Shown here: piece by piece, positions 38,680-48,145 of the stretch | Position numbering within the stretch: position 1 is the stretch's first letter | How the letters are laid out: every line of letters begins with the position of its first letter | Origin: Streptomyces barkulensis | Lineage (GTDB): Bacteria; Actinomycetota; Actinomycetes; Streptomycetales; Streptomycetaceae | Direction of reading: 5' to 3' | Assembly: GCF_002843305.1 (NCBI RefSeq) | Contig: NZ_PGSG01000029.1 | Span: 1-64,000, forward strand | Length of the DNA: 64,000 bases | Translations under genes and position numbers: made by a program | The notes under the pieces: model-generated | What the model was told of the DNA's origin: nothing | Seen by the model: only the letters and a program-made list of their open reading frames with translations | Databases searched by the model: none

Positions 38680-39309
38680 ATGCACTGCCCCTTCTGCCGG
38701 CACCCCGACAGCCGCGTCGTCGACAGCCGCACCACCGACGACGGCACCGCGATCCGCCGGCGCCGCCAGTGTCCGCACTGCTCCCGCCGCTTCACGACGC
38801 TGGAGAACGCGTCGTTGATGGTCATCAAGCGGAGCGGGGTCACCGAGCCCTTCAGCCGGGACAAGGTGATCGCCGGGGTGCGCAAGGCATGCCAGGGACG
38901 TCCGGTCACCGAGGACGCGCTCGCCAAGCTGGGCCAGCGGGTCGAGGAGGCGGTACGCGCCACCGGAAGCGCCGAGCTGTCCACACATGACGTCGGGCTG
39001 GCCATACTCGGCCCGCTGCGGGAGCTGGACCTCGTGGCGTATCTGCGCTTCGCCTCCGTCTACCAGGCGTTCGACTCGCTGGAGGACTTCGAGGCCGCGA
39101 TCGCCGAGCTGCGCGGGGAGCGGGCCTCCGCCGACCGCGTCGCCTCCGGCGACCGCGCCGGCGGAGGCGACGCGGCCCCGGGCAGAACCACGGCCGCGGG
39201 AGGCGGAGCCGGGGAGGCCGGGGACGGAAGTGACGGCGGGGGCGAAGGTGACGGCGGGGGCGGCGAAAGCCCCGCCGCCCCGCCCGCGCCACTGGCCGCC
39301 GGGAACTGA
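38680..39309 (+). CDS. nrdR: Transcriptional regulator NrdR
   Basis: NrdR is a nucleotide-sensing repressor of ribonucleotide reductase genes. The zinc ribbon uses Cys3, Cys6, Cys31 and Cys34 (MHCPFC ... QCPHC). It is followed by an ATP-cone domain ([24 protein letters not shown]). At 209 residues it exceeds the usual 150-180 because of a Gly/Ala-rich, low-complexity tail after about residue 150. It lies 113 bp upstream of nrdJ, the classic nrdRJ arrangement of Streptomyces. Confidence 0.95.
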   Translation: MHCPFCRHPDSRVVDSRTTDDGTAIRRRRQCPHCSRRFTTLENASLMVIKRSGVTEPFSRDKVIAGVRKACQGRPVTEDALAKLGQRVEEAVRATGSAELSTHDVGLAILGPLRELDLVAYLRFASVYQAFDSLEDFEAAIAELRGERASADRVASGDRAGGGDAAPGRTTAAGGGAGEAGDGSDGGGEGDGGGGESPAAPPAPLAAGN

Positions 39310-39422
39310 GCGGCCCCGCACGGACCGGACCGGAGCGCGTCGCGCTCCGGCCATCGAAACGAACACCACACCCCGGGAAGTGCGGGGTGTGTCAGGGCGT
39401 TATGCCTGTACAGGGAGGCGGA

Positions 39423-42278
39423 ATGACAGAGACGACGAGCGACCCGGCACGAGGGGCCCGGTCCAAGGGGACCAAGGCCGCCAAGGGTCTGCGGATCGAG
39501 CGCATCCACACCACCCCCGGGGTGCACCCGTACGACGAGGTGGTCTGGGAGCGCCGTGACGTCGTCATGACCAACTGGCGCGACGGCTCGGTCAACTTCG
39601 AGCAGCGCGGCGTGGAGTTCCCCGACTTCTGGTCGGTGAACGCGGTCAACATCGTCACCAGCAAGTACTTCCGCGGAGCCGTCGGCACGCCCCAGCGCGA
39701 GACCAGCCTCAAGCAGCTCATCGACCGCGTGGTGAAGACCTACCGCGCCGCCGGTGAGAAGCACGGCTACTTCGCCTCCCCGGCCGACGCCGAGATCTTC
39801 GAGCACGAGCTGGCCCACGCCGTGCTCCACCAGGTGTTCTCGTTCAACTCCCCGGTGTGGTTCAACGTCGGCACCACCCAGCCCCAGCAGGTCTCCGCCT
39901 GCTTCATCCTCTCCGTCGACGACTCCATGGAGTCGATCCTGGAGTGGTACAAGGAAGAGGGGATGATCTTCAAGGGCGGTTCCGGCGCGGGCCTGAACCT
40001 CTCGCGGATCCGCTCCTCCAAGGAACTGCTCTCCTCCGGCGGCAACGCCTCGGGCCCGGTCTCCTTCATGCGAGGCGCCGACGCCTCGGCGGGCACGATC
40101 AAGTCCGGCGGCGCCACCCGCCGCGCGGCCAAGATGGTCGTCCTGGACGTGGACCACCCCGACGTCGAGGCGTTCATCGAGACCAAGGTCAAGGAGGAGG
40201 AGAAGATCCGCGCCCTGCGCGACGCGGGCTTCGACATGGACCTGGGCGGCGACGACATCACCTCCGTCCAGTACCAGAACGCCAACAACTCCGTCCGCGT
40301 CAACGACGCCTTCATGAAGGCCGTCGAGAGCGAGTCGAAGTTCGGCCTGCGCGCCCGGATGACCGGCGAGACCATCGAGGAGGTCGACGCCAAGGCGCTG
40401 TTCCGCAAGATGGCCGAGGCCGCCTGGGCCTGTGCCGACCCCGGCATCCAGTACGACGACACCATCAACCACTGGCACACCTCGCCGGAGAGCGGCCGCA
40501 TCACCGCCTCCAACCCGTGCAGCGAGTACATGCACCTGGACAACTCCTCGTGCAACCTGGCCTCGCTGAACCTGATGAAGTTCCTGCGCGACGACGACGC
40601 CGGCAACCAGTCCTTCGACGCCGAGCGCTTCGCGAAGATCGTCGAGCTGGTCATCACCGCGATGGACATCTCCATCTGCTTCGCCGACTTCCCCACCGAG
40701 AAGATCGGCGAGACCACCCGCGCCTTCCGCCAGCTGGGCATCGGCTACGCCAACCTCGGCGCCCTGCTGATGGCCACCGGCCACGCCTACGACTCCGACG
40801 GCGGCCGTGCGCTGGCCGGTGCGATCACCTCCCTGATGACCGGCACCTCCTACCGCCGCTCCGCCGAACTGGCCGCGACCGTCGGCCCGTACGAGGGCTA
40901 CGCCCGCAACGCCGACGCCCACCAGCGCGTCATGAGGCAGCACGCCGACGCCAACGCCGACGCCAAGCGCATGGACGACCTGGACACCCCGGTGTGGGCC
41001 GCGGCCACCGAGGCGTGGCAGGACGTGCTCCGGCTGGGCAAGAAGAGCGGATTCCGCAACGCCCAGGCGTCCGTGCTGGCACCCACCGGCACCATCGGCC
41101 TGATGATGGACTGCGACACCACCGGCGTCGAACCCGACCTGGCCCTGGTCAAGTTCAAGAAGCTGGTCGGCGGCGGCTCGATGCAGATCGTCAACAACAC
41201 CGTGCCCAAGGCCCTCAAGCGGCTCGGCTACCAGCCCGAGCAGGTCGAGGCGATCGTCGAGCACATCGCCGAGCACGGCAACGTCATCGACGCCCCGGGG
41301 CTGCGCCACGAGCACTACGAGGTCTTCGACTGCGCCATGGGCGAGCGCTCCATCTCCCCGATGGGGCACGTGCGGATGATGGCCGCCGCCCAGCCGTTCC
41401 TGTCCGGCGCGATCTCCAAGACGGTCAACATGCCGGAGTCGGCCACCGTCGAGGAGGTCGAGGAGATCTACTTCGAGGGCTGGAAGCTCGGCCTGAAGGC
41501 CCTGGCGATCTACCGCGACAACTGCAAGGTCGGCCAGCCGCTCTCCGCCAAGAAGAAGGAGGCGCAGCCCGAGGCCGAGAAGGTCGTCGAGTACCGCCCG
41601 GTGCGCAAGCGCCTGCCCAAGGGCCGGCCCGGCATCACCACCTCCTTCACCGTCGGCGGCGCCGAGGGCTACATGACCGCCAACTCCTACCCGGACGACG
41701 GTCTGGGCGAGGTCTTCCTGAAGATGTCCAAGCAGGGCTCGACCCTCGCGGGCATGATGGACGCCTTCTCGATCGCCGTCTCGGTGGGCCTGCAGTACGG
41801 CGTGCCGCTGGAGACCTACGTCTCGAAGTTCACCAACATGCGCTTCGAGCCGGCCGGTATGACCGACGACCCGGACGTGCGGATGGCGCAGTCGATCGTC
41901 GACTACATCTTCCGCCGCCTGGCGCTGGACTTCCTGCCCTTCGAGACCCGCTCGGCACTCGGCATCCACTCCGCCGAGGAGCGCCAGCGCCACCTGGAGA
42001 CCGGTTCCTACGAGCCCGCCGACGACGAGCTGGACGTCGAGAGCCTGGCCCAGTCGGCCCCGCGCCAGGTGGAGCCGCCCAAGACGGTGAGCGGCGCCTC
42101 CGAGCCGCAGGCTCCGGTCCCGGCGCCGAAGGAGGCGCACAGCTCCACCGAACTGGTGGAGATGCAGCTCGGCCTCAACGCCGACGCGCCGCTGTGCTTC
42201 TCCTGCGGCACCAAGATGCGCCGCGCGGGAAGCTGCTACCTGTGCGAGGGCTGCGGCTCCACCAGCGGCTGCAGCTGA
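39423..42278 (+). CDS. nrdJ: Adenosylcobalamin-dependent ribonucleotide reductase (class II)
   Basis: NrdJ reduces ribonucleotides using a B12-derived thiyl radical, with or without oxygen. The 951-residue protein shows the class II core: FFDFWSVNAVNIVTSKYF-like start (PDFWSVNAVNIVTSKYF), CFILSVDDSMESI, FKGGSGAGLNLS, NPCSEYMHLDNSSCNLASLNL and APTGTIGLMMDCDTTGVEP. The C-terminal redox tail is CFSCGTKM ... CYLCEGCG. ATG 39423 lies after GGAGGCGGA. nrdR and the NrdR boxes upstream control it. Confidence 0.97.
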   Translation: MTETTSDPARGARSKGTKAAKGLRIERIHTTPGVHPYDEVVWERRDVVMTNWRDGSVNFEQRGVEFPDFWSVNAVNIVTSKYFRGAVGTPQRETSLKQLIDRVVKTYRAAGEKHGYFASPADAEIFEHELAHAVLHQVFSFNSPVWFNVGTTQPQQVSACFILSVDDSMESILEWYKEEGMIFKGGSGAGLNLSRIRSSKELLSSGGNASGPVSFMRGADASAGTIKSGGATRRAAKMVVLDVDHPDVEAFIETKVKEEEKIRALRDAGFDMDLGGDDITSVQYQNANNSVRVNDAFMKAVESESKFGLRARMTGETIEEVDAKALFRKMAEAAWACADPGIQYDDTINHWHTSPESGRITASNPCSEYMHLDNSSCNLASLNLMKFLRDDDAGNQSFDAERFAKIVELVITAMDISICFADFPTEKIGETTRAFRQLGIGYANLGALLMATGHAYDSDGGRALAGAITSLMTGTSYRRSAELAATVGPYEGYARNADAHQRVMRQHADANADAKRMDDLDTPVWAAATEAWQDVLRLGKKSGFRNAQASVLAPTGTIGLMMDCDTTGVEPDLALVKFKKLVGGGSMQIVNNTVPKALKRLGYQPEQVEAIVEHIAEHGNVIDAPGLRHEHYEVFDCAMGERSISPMGHVRMMAAAQPFLSGAISKTVNMPESATVEEVEEIYFEGWKLGLKALAIYRDNCKVGQPLSAKKKEAQPEAEKVVEYRPVRKRLPKGRPGITTSFTVGGAEGYMTANSYPDDGLGEVFLKMSKQGSTLAGMMDAFSIAVSVGLQYGVPLETYVSKFTNMRFEPAGMTDDPDVRMAQSIVDYIFRRLALDFLPFETRSALGIHSAEERQRHLETGSYEPADDELDVESLAQSAPRQVEPPKTVSGASEPQAPVPAPKEAHSSTELVEMQLGLNADAPLCFSCGTKMRRAGSCYLCEGCGSTSGCS

Positions 42279-42282
42279 CCTG

Positions 42283-42360
42283 CGGTGCGGCGGCGGGCAC
42301 CCGCCGCCGCACCGGGGGGACGACCGGAGGGCGCCGACCGTGAGCGGTCGGCGCCCTCCG
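42283..42360. terminator. Two consecutive hairpins between nrdJ and terD
   Basis: The first stem is 14 bp (42283-42296 / 42301-42314) with loop GCAC. The second is 16 bp (42325-42340 / 42345-42360) with loop TGAG. Both are perfect. They sit in the convergent gap and can end transcription from either side. Confidence 0.87.
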
Positions 42361-42396
42361 CGCCCTCCGCGCCCTCCGCGCCCTCCGCGCCGTCCG
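42352..42396. repeat. Tandem 9-bp repeat, five units
   Basis: Four exact copies of CGCCCTCCG and a fifth with one mismatch start inside the second hairpin arm. It is a non-coding minisatellite-like repeat. Confidence 0.85.
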
Positions 42397-42421
42397 GCGC
42401 CGCCTGCGGCGGGCCGGGCCG

Positions 42422-42952
42422 TCAGACGGGAGTGCCGCCCATGAGGCGGGTGAAGGACTCCGGGTCGGCGTCGAACCCGCGCAGACGCTCTCGGAACTCC
42501 CAGGCGCCCGTGCCGTTGCGGGTGAACTCCGCGACGGTGGCGGCCGTCGCCCCGGACACGCCGGAGAAGTCGTGCTCGGCCAGCTCGACGTAGCCCTCCC
42601 TGATCCGCACACCGGTGCGCGCTATGTCGCCGAACGTCCGGCGTCCGCTGTGCTGCTGGACCGCCACGCCCACGACCACCCGGGCGTAGGAGGAGGCCAG
42701 CCGGCCGAGTTCCAGGGTCATGACCTCGTCGTATCCGAGGCCCAGACCGGTCCGGCTGTCCCTGCTGAGGTTGATGGTGCCGTCGGGCGAGCGGCTGTCG
42801 AAGTGCACGATGTACGCGGGCTCGCCGTGCGGGTCGTCCGCGGTGTAGGTCGCGGCGATGATGTCGAGGTCGTGGGGCGAGGACTCGGAGGGGCTGGGGT
42901 CCCACCTGACCGCTACCTCGACCTTCTCCACCCCCTTGTTGGGACTGCTCAC
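42422..42952 (-). CDS. TerD-family protein
   Basis: This TerD-family calcium-binding-type protein (tellurite-resistance/stress paralogue group) has 176 residues. It starts SSPNKGVEKVEVAVRWDPSP and contains LDIIAATYTADDPHG, the conserved INLSRDSRTGLGLGYDEVMTLEL with Asp residues for metal binding, and FRNG-like FTRNGTGAWEFRERL. GTG 42952 has GGGGAG upstream. Streptomycetes carry many TerD paralogues, and tellurite resistance itself is not implied. Confidence 0.85.
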   Translation of the reverse strand: MSSPNKGVEKVEVAVRWDPSPSESSPHDLDIIAATYTADDPHGEPAYIVHFDSRSPDGTINLSRDSRTGLGLGYDEVMTLELGRLASSYARVVVGVAVQQHSGRRTFGDIARTGVRIREGYVELAEHDFSGVSGATAATVAEFTRNGTGAWEFRERLRGFDADPESFTRLMGGTPV

Positions 42953-43238
42953 CAGGCTCCCCTTCCTAGGAACTGAGCTGCTGCGGGACACGGCCGCCCC
43001 CGGCCCGGGGCCGGCGTGGTGCGAACGCCATGACAGCACATCAACTCTCCTTGTTACCAGGCTGTTTGTCCACGGCACCCGGTCCACGGCCCACGGCATC
43101 CGGCACCCGCTCGCGGACGGCTCGGGGAGAGCACGGCCGCGGAGGCGGTCGAACGCGGAGTCGGGGCCGTCACGCCCGTCGCCCCCCGCCCGTGACAAGC
43201 CATGCGATCAGTCACCGATATGGCCGTACGATGGCGCG

Positions 43239-43847
43239 GTGCTGGTCAAGTGGATGCGCTGCACGGTTGTGGACCGACGAGGCTTCGAGCGGGGGCAGCG
43301 GAAGTGGGCCGGCCTGCTCGGCGAGCCGGGCTTCCGCGCACAGGGCGGCGGCTGGAGCCGTTCCCGGCCCGGCGTGGCGCACCTCTTCGGCTTCTGGGAG
43401 AGCCGGGCCTTCTACGACTCGTTCATGGCACGCTCCCACGACCGGCTGGCGGCGACGCAGAACGGCACCTACAAGGACGCCCAGGTCCGGCTCTTCGAGT
43501 ACCGCTTCGATGTGAAGGTGGGGTTCCGTCCGCAGTTCACGGACGCGGACCTGTTGCGTGTCGCCCACTGCCGGGTGCGCCGTGAGCGCATCGAGCACTA
43601 CACCCTGATGCAGGAGAAGGTGTGGAACCCGGCGATGGCCGGGTCGCCCGGGATGCTGCGGGGGGTCTTCGCGCAGGCTCAGGCCGAGGACGAGTTCCTG
43701 GTGCTGTCGATGTGGGACTCGGCGGCGGAGCACGGCAAGTACCGCACGGAGCGGATCGAGCGGCTGGCGCTCCGCGCCCAGCTGGGCGCGGACGTCGCGG
43801 CGGTCGGCGGGGACGTGATCGACCTCGAGCCGTCCTGGACGGTCTGA
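43239..43847 (+). CDS. YdbC/DUF4937-type ferredoxin-like-fold protein
   Basis: This 202-residue protein contains two repeats of a dimeric alpha-beta barrel type: MLVKWMRCTVVDRRGFERGQRKWAGL, with FWESRAFYDSFMARSHDRL, and LLRVAHCRVRRERIEHYTLMQEKVWNPAMAGSPGML. Such proteins resemble antibiotic-biosynthesis monooxygenase-like folds, but no activity can be assigned. GTG 43239 is chosen because the conserved start (LVKWMRC) follows. It diverges from terD across 286 bp in which I saw no further feature. Confidence 0.65.
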   Translation: MLVKWMRCTVVDRRGFERGQRKWAGLLGEPGFRAQGGGWSRSRPGVAHLFGFWESRAFYDSFMARSHDRLAATQNGTYKDAQVRLFEYRFDVKVGFRPQFTDADLLRVAHCRVRRERIEHYTLMQEKVWNPAMAGSPGMLRGVFAQAQAEDEFLVLSMWDSAAEHGKYRTERIERLALRAQLGADVAAVGGDVIDLEPSWTV

Positions 43848-43848
43848 C

Positions 43849-43891
43849 GCCGGTGCCGGTGCCGGTGCCGGTGCCGGGGTCGGTGCCGGGG
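43849..43891. repeat. Short 6-bp tandem repeat (CGGTGC)
   Basis: About seven head-to-tail copies of a 6-bp unit CGGTGC, two of them altered, follow the stop codon of the DUF4937-type gene. It is simple-sequence DNA. Confidence 0.75.
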
Positions 43892-43950
43892 TGAGAGCTG
43901 GCCGGGCTCGTGGTTGGGCCGTGAGGCCTTTGCGCGCCTAGGGTGGGGGC

Positions 43951-44673
43951 ATGGCACGACCCCGGCGCATCGTCCTGGTCCGGCACGGCGAGTCGGAGGG
44001 AAACTTCGACGACGCGGTCTACGAGCGGGTGCCCGACCACGCCCTGAGCCTCACCGAACGCGGATTCCGGCAGGCCGAGGCGACGGGAGAGCGGTTGCGG
44101 GCGGTCTTCGGCGACGAGCGGATCTCGGCGTACGTCTCGCCCTACCGCCGCGCCCACCAGACCTTCCGCGCACTGCGTCTGGACCCGACGCGGGTGCGGA
44201 TGCGCGAGGAGCCCCGGCTGCGCGAGCAGGACTGGGGGAACTGGCAGGACCGCGAGGACGTACGGCGGCAGAAGGCGGCGCGCGACGCGTACGGGCACTT
44301 CTTCTACCGCTTCGCGCAGGGGGAGTCGGGCGCGGACGTCTACGACCGGGTCGGGGCCTTCCTGGAGAGCCTGTGGCGCAGCTTCGAGTCCCCCGACCAT
44401 CCGCCGAACGTGCTGCTGGTGACGCACGGGCTGACCATGCGGCTGTTCTGCATGAGGTGGCTGCACTGGACGGTCGCGGAGTTCGAGTCGCTGTCCAATC
44501 CGGGCAACGGGGAGATGCGGACCCTGGAACTGGGAACGGACGGGCGCTACCACCTGGACCGGCCGTTCGAGCGCTGGTGCACCCCCGAGTCGTACGCCGG
44601 GCCCTACGAGGGGGAGTCCGGGGAGACGTACGGGATGTCCGGGGTGCGCGGGCGTCCCGGAAGGTTCCGGTGA
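43951..44673 (+). CDS. Histidine phosphatase family protein
   Basis: This is a phosphoglycerate-mutase-like phosphatase of 240 residues. The catalytic histidine is in IVLVRHGESEGNFDD, Arg lies in AYVSPYRRAHQTF, Glu in REEPRLREQDWGNWQ, and the second His in VLLVTHGLTMR. The substrate is unknown; such enzymes act on small phosphorylated metabolites or phosphoproteins. Confidence 0.88.
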   Translation: MARPRRIVLVRHGESEGNFDDAVYERVPDHALSLTERGFRQAEATGERLRAVFGDERISAYVSPYRRAHQTFRALRLDPTRVRMREEPRLREQDWGNWQDREDVRRQKAARDAYGHFFYRFAQGESGADVYDRVGAFLESLWRSFESPDHPPNVLLVTHGLTMRLFCMRWLHWTVAEFESLSNPGNGEMRTLELGTDGRYHLDRPFERWCTPESYAGPYEGESGETYGMSGVRGRPGRFR

Positions 44674-44871
44674 GGCGCTGACGCCGCGGCGGGTGTGCGC
44701 CGGACCGCCGGACGCGCCGGGTGGATTCCTTGCCCTCCCTCTTGTCACCGCTCTGTCACAGAGCGGCGCTCGGGATGCGAGTGAGCGCCGGGGGCGCACT
44801 ACGGTGGCGCCCGAGCCGCCGCGTTGATCACCGCACGGCGGTGGGGGAAGACGTGGTGGGGAGGGGAGCCC

Positions 44872-46632
44872 ATGTCCGATCAGCCGTCCGGCGTGCCCGC
44901 GGTGAACGGGGCGAACGAGGTGGACGACACTCCGCCGAAGGATGCCGTCCGAGGGGAGGACGGGCACGAGGAGGCACGGCGGGGGGAGGTCCGGCGGGGA
45001 GAGGCCGCCCCCGGTGGCGCCGAGCAGCCGGAGAAGTCCGTCCGGACGACGGGGGAGCCCGCCGCCCCGGACGGACGGCGGCCCGGCGCGACCCACGGCG
45101 CGACCCATGGGGCATCCTCCTGGGCCGCGTACGAGCCACCGCCCCCGCCCGCCTGGGTGACGGCCGCCAGACCGGAGGAACCCGGGCCGATCGGCACAGC
45201 CGCGCTCTGGGCGGTGCTGGCCACCGGGGTGCTCGCCGCGCTGCTGCTCGGTGACGGACTGGGCCTCAACGTGCTGCTGGCCGCTGCGCCGGCCGCCCTC
45301 GCCGCGTACTTCGCCGGGCGGGCCGCGGGGCGCGGCGTGCGCCCGTGGTCGCTGGTGTGGGCCGCCGGCGGAGCGGCACTGCTGCTGGTGCCCGCGCTGC
45401 GGGACGCGGGGTGGCCGACCTTCCTGGCGCTGGCGGCGGCCCTCGCGTCGGGGTCACTGGCACTGCACGGCACGCGCACTTGGCGCGGAACGCTGATCGG
45501 ATGTGTCGGAGCGGTCGGCGAGGTCCTGCCGGGCGCCCTCTGGGTCTGGCGCGGATTGCGCGAGCGGGCGGACGGTTCGCGCGACCGCTGGTGGCCCGCC
45601 GTCCGGACGGCCGGCGTCGCGGCCGTGCTGCTGGCCGTCTTCGGTGCGCTGTTCGCGGGGGCGGACGCGGCCTTCGCGGACCTGCTGGCCGGGCTGGTGC
45701 CCGAGGTGTCGGTGTCGGACGGACCGGCGCACACCCTCCTGTTCGTCCTGGGGCTGGCGACCGCGCTGGGAGCGGCCCGCACCGCCGCGGCCCCCTGGCG
45801 CTGGGACCGCGTCGAGGGCGGCCGGGGGCGCCCCCGGGGGCGCGTGGAGTGGGCGCTTCCCCTGATCGTGCTGAACGCTCTGTTCGCCGTGTTCATAGCC
45901 ATCCAGCTCGCCGTCCTCTTCGGCGGTTATGACAAGGTGCTCGAAGAGACCGGGCTGACCTATTCGGAGTACGCCCGTCAGGGCTTCTGGCAGCTGCTGA
46001 CCGTCACCCTCCTGACCCTCGTCGTGATCGCACTGGCCCTGCGCTGGGCGCCGCGCGGCGCGGCGCGCGACCGTACGCTGGTCCGCGCCGTCCTGGGCGT
46101 CCTGTGCGCGCTGACCCTCGTCGTGGTGCTCTCGGCCCTGCGCCGGATGGAGCTGTACGTCGACGCGTACGGCCTGACCAGGCTCAGGGTGTCCGTGGCC
46201 GGGGCCGAGCTGTGGCTCGGTGTCGTCATCGCCTTGATCATGGCGGCCGGGGTGTTCGGCGCGCGCTGGCTGCCGCGCGCGGTGGCGGCGAGCGCGGCGG
46301 GCGCCGTGCTGTGCTTCGGACTGGTCTCGCCGGACGCCCTGGTGGCCGAGCAGAACGTGCGGCGCTTCGAACGTACCGGGCAGATCGATCTGGCCTATCT
46401 GAAAGGGCTCTCCGCGGACGCCGTACCGGCCCTCGACGCCCTGCCCGAGCCTCAGCGATCCTGCGCCCTGCGGGACATCGCCGACGACGTGCTCGGCGGG
46501 GACAAGCCCTGGTACGCGACCAGTTACGGCGAGGCGCGGGCCCGCGCCGTGCTCACCGAACGTCCCGCCGACCGGATCACTTCCCCCTGCGGGCGGCTGG
46601 ACCGGGAGGGGCGGAGCCTCGAATCCCGCTGA
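44872..46632 (+). CDS. DUF4153/DUF4173-type integral membrane protein
   Basis: The 586-residue protein has an N-terminal cytoplasmic region of about 95 residues rich in charged residues and Pro. About ten membrane helices follow, for example GTAALWAVLATGVLAALLLG and AGVAAVLLAVFGALFAGADAAF. The motif FGGYDKVLEETGLTYSEYARQGFWQLL is typical of DUF4153/DUF4173 proteins. ATG 44872 lies after GGGGAGCCC. The role is unknown; some family members sit with two-component genes, but none is adjacent here. Confidence 0.75.
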   Translation: MSDQPSGVPAVNGANEVDDTPPKDAVRGEDGHEEARRGEVRRGEAAPGGAEQPEKSVRTTGEPAAPDGRRPGATHGATHGASSWAAYEPPPPPAWVTAARPEEPGPIGTAALWAVLATGVLAALLLGDGLGLNVLLAAAPAALAAYFAGRAAGRGVRPWSLVWAAGGAALLLVPALRDAGWPTFLALAAALASGSLALHGTRTWRGTLIGCVGAVGEVLPGALWVWRGLRERADGSRDRWWPAVRTAGVAAVLLAVFGALFAGADAAFADLLAGLVPEVSVSDGPAHTLLFVLGLATALGAARTAAAPWRWDRVEGGRGRPRGRVEWALPLIVLNALFAVFIAIQLAVLFGGYDKVLEETGLTYSEYARQGFWQLLTVTLLTLVVIALALRWAPRGAARDRTLVRAVLGVLCALTLVVVLSALRRMELYVDAYGLTRLRVSVAGAELWLGVVIALIMAAGVFGARWLPRAVAASAAGAVLCFGLVSPDALVAEQNVRRFERTGQIDLAYLKGLSADAVPALDALPEPQRSCALRDIADDVLGGDKPWYATSYGEARARAVLTERPADRITSPCGRLDREGRSLESR

Positions 46633-46731
46633 ACCGCGCGGGGGCGTGCCGGATCGTACCTGCGGGCGGCTGGAGATCCTCCGGCCCCGGGGGACGTCCC
46701 CCGGGCGGCGGGGCGTACCCTGGCTGACGCC

Positions 46732-47409
46732 ATGCCGTACGAGCCTCCCACCCACCGCGTCGAACGTTCCCTGCGGGCCACCACGGGAGCGAGGGTCGTC
46801 GCCGGGATCGACGAGGTCGGCCGGGGCGCCTGGGCGGGGCCCGTCACCGTCTGCGCGGCGGTCACCGGGCTGCGCAGGCCGCCCGACGGGCTGACGGACT
46901 CCAAGCTCATCGGGCCCGCCCGCCGCACCGAACTCGCCGGACGGCTCACCGACTGGGTGACCGCCCACGCGCTCGGGCACTCCTCTCCGGAGGAGATCGA
47001 CGAACTGGGCATGACGGCCGCCCTCCGGCTGGCCGCCGTGCGTGCGCTGGAGGCGCTGCCGGTCCGTCCCGACGCGGTGATCCTCGACGGCAGGCACGAC
47101 TACCTGGGGGCGCCCTGGCGGGTCCGCACGGTGATCAAGGGTGACCGATCGTGTGTCCCGGTCGCCGCGGCATCCGTGATCGCCAAGGTGCACCGGGACA
47201 CCCGTATGGCCGAACTGGGCTCCGAGTACACCGAGTTCGGCTTCGACCGCAACGCCGGCTATCCCTCGCCCGTCCACCGTGCCGCCCTCGAGGAGCTGGG
47301 GCCCACGCCCCACCACCGGCTGTCGTGGTCGTATCTGGACGCACTGCCGCGCTGGCGGCACCTGAAACGGGCGCGTGCCGAGCGGACCGAGCAGATCGGC
47401 CTCTTCTGA
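46732..47409 (+). CDS. rnhB: Ribonuclease HII
   Basis: RNase HII cleaves RNA in RNA-DNA hybrids and removes single ribonucleotides. The 225-residue protein has the active-site acids in [15 protein letters not shown] and [10 protein letters not shown], and the motif VKGD-like [22 protein letters not shown] with a conserved Tyr-Gly-Phe region ([13 protein letters not shown]). It starts at ATG 46732. Confidence 0.94.
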   Translation: MPYEPPTHRVERSLRATTGARVVAGIDEVGRGAWAGPVTVCAAVTGLRRPPDGLTDSKLIGPARRTELAGRLTDWVTAHALGHSSPEEIDELGMTAALRLAAVRALEALPVRPDAVILDGRHDYLGAPWRVRTVIKGDRSCVPVAAASVIAKVHRDTRMAELGSEYTEFGFDRNAGYPSPVHRAALEELGPTPHHRLSWSYLDALPRWRHLKRARAERTEQIGLF

Positions 47410-47476
47410 CTCGAAACCGAATCTTTTTCCGAACCCGCTGGCGCGTCCCGCACCGGCGTTTGATAGACAACACCCC

Positions 47477-48109
47477 ATGCCGCACAGCTCCGAGGAGCCC
47501 AAGATCCACCCGAATGTCCCCGGCCCCCGCAACATGACGGGCACCGCCCGGGCCCCACAGGTCCCCCGCCCCTCCGCACCCGTTCCCGGCCCCCGGCCGG
47601 GCCCCCGGCCGACGCAGCAGCGGGCCGACCGCAGCCGTCCCGCTCCCGGCAGGCCGGCCCCGGCTCGTAACGCCGGGCCTTCGCGCCCCGCGGAGGAGGC
47701 GGCGGACGCGAAGGCGGATCCGGGGAAGGCCGCGCCGCAGATCCAGCTCGTCGAGGCCACCGACGCCACCGCGGTCGAGGTCGCGGACGAGGCCGTCGAC
47801 AGGCTGCTCGACGAGGGCCGCTCGCCCGCCGACGTCCTGGTGTTCACCACCGGTGAGCAGCACCCCTGGGCGCAGCACGAGCTCACCTTCGGCGAGGACG
47901 CCTACTGGCGCCAACAGGCCGAGGGCGATGACGTCTTCTACGCCCACGCGTCGGCCGCGGAGCGCACCACCGGCCGCCCGGTCGTCGTGCTCGCCGTCAA
48001 CGGCGGGACGGACGAGCAGGCTGCCCGGGCGCTGCCAGCCGCCCTTGCCAGGACGGGGTCGCGGCTGATCGTCTGCGGCGATCCGGGCCGGCTGCGCACC
48101 CTGCTCTGA
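47477..48109 (+). CDS. Conserved protein with Pro-rich N-terminus
   Basis: This 210-residue protein has a Pro/Ala/Arg-rich N-terminal half of about 85 residues. A folded C-terminal half follows: DEAVDRLLDEGRSPADVLVFTTGEQHPWAQHELTFGEDAYWRQQ and DVFYAHASAAERTTGRPVVVLAVNGG. The latter faintly resembles the C-terminal lobe of UvrD-like helicases, but no helicase motifs are present. The function is unknown. Confidence 0.6.
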   Translation: MPHSSEEPKIHPNVPGPRNMTGTARAPQVPRPSAPVPGPRPGPRPTQQRADRSRPAPGRPAPARNAGPSRPAEEAADAKADPGKAAPQIQLVEATDATAVEVADEAVDRLLDEGRSPADVLVFTTGEQHPWAQHELTFGEDAYWRQQAEGDDVFYAHASAAERTTGRPVVVLAVNGGTDEQAARALPAALARTGSRLIVCGDPGRLRTLL

Positions 48110-48145
48110 ATCGGCGCTCCGGCCCGCGGCCCGCCGCCCGGCGGG

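Noticed and set aside
39060..42905. A 1281-codon antisense frame over nrdJ
   Set aside because: It is a shadow of the nrdJ codon pattern with no recognisable protein features.
42422..42952. Tellurite-resistance operon
   Set aside because: Only one TerD paralogue is present with no other ter genes, so a resistance operon is not supported.
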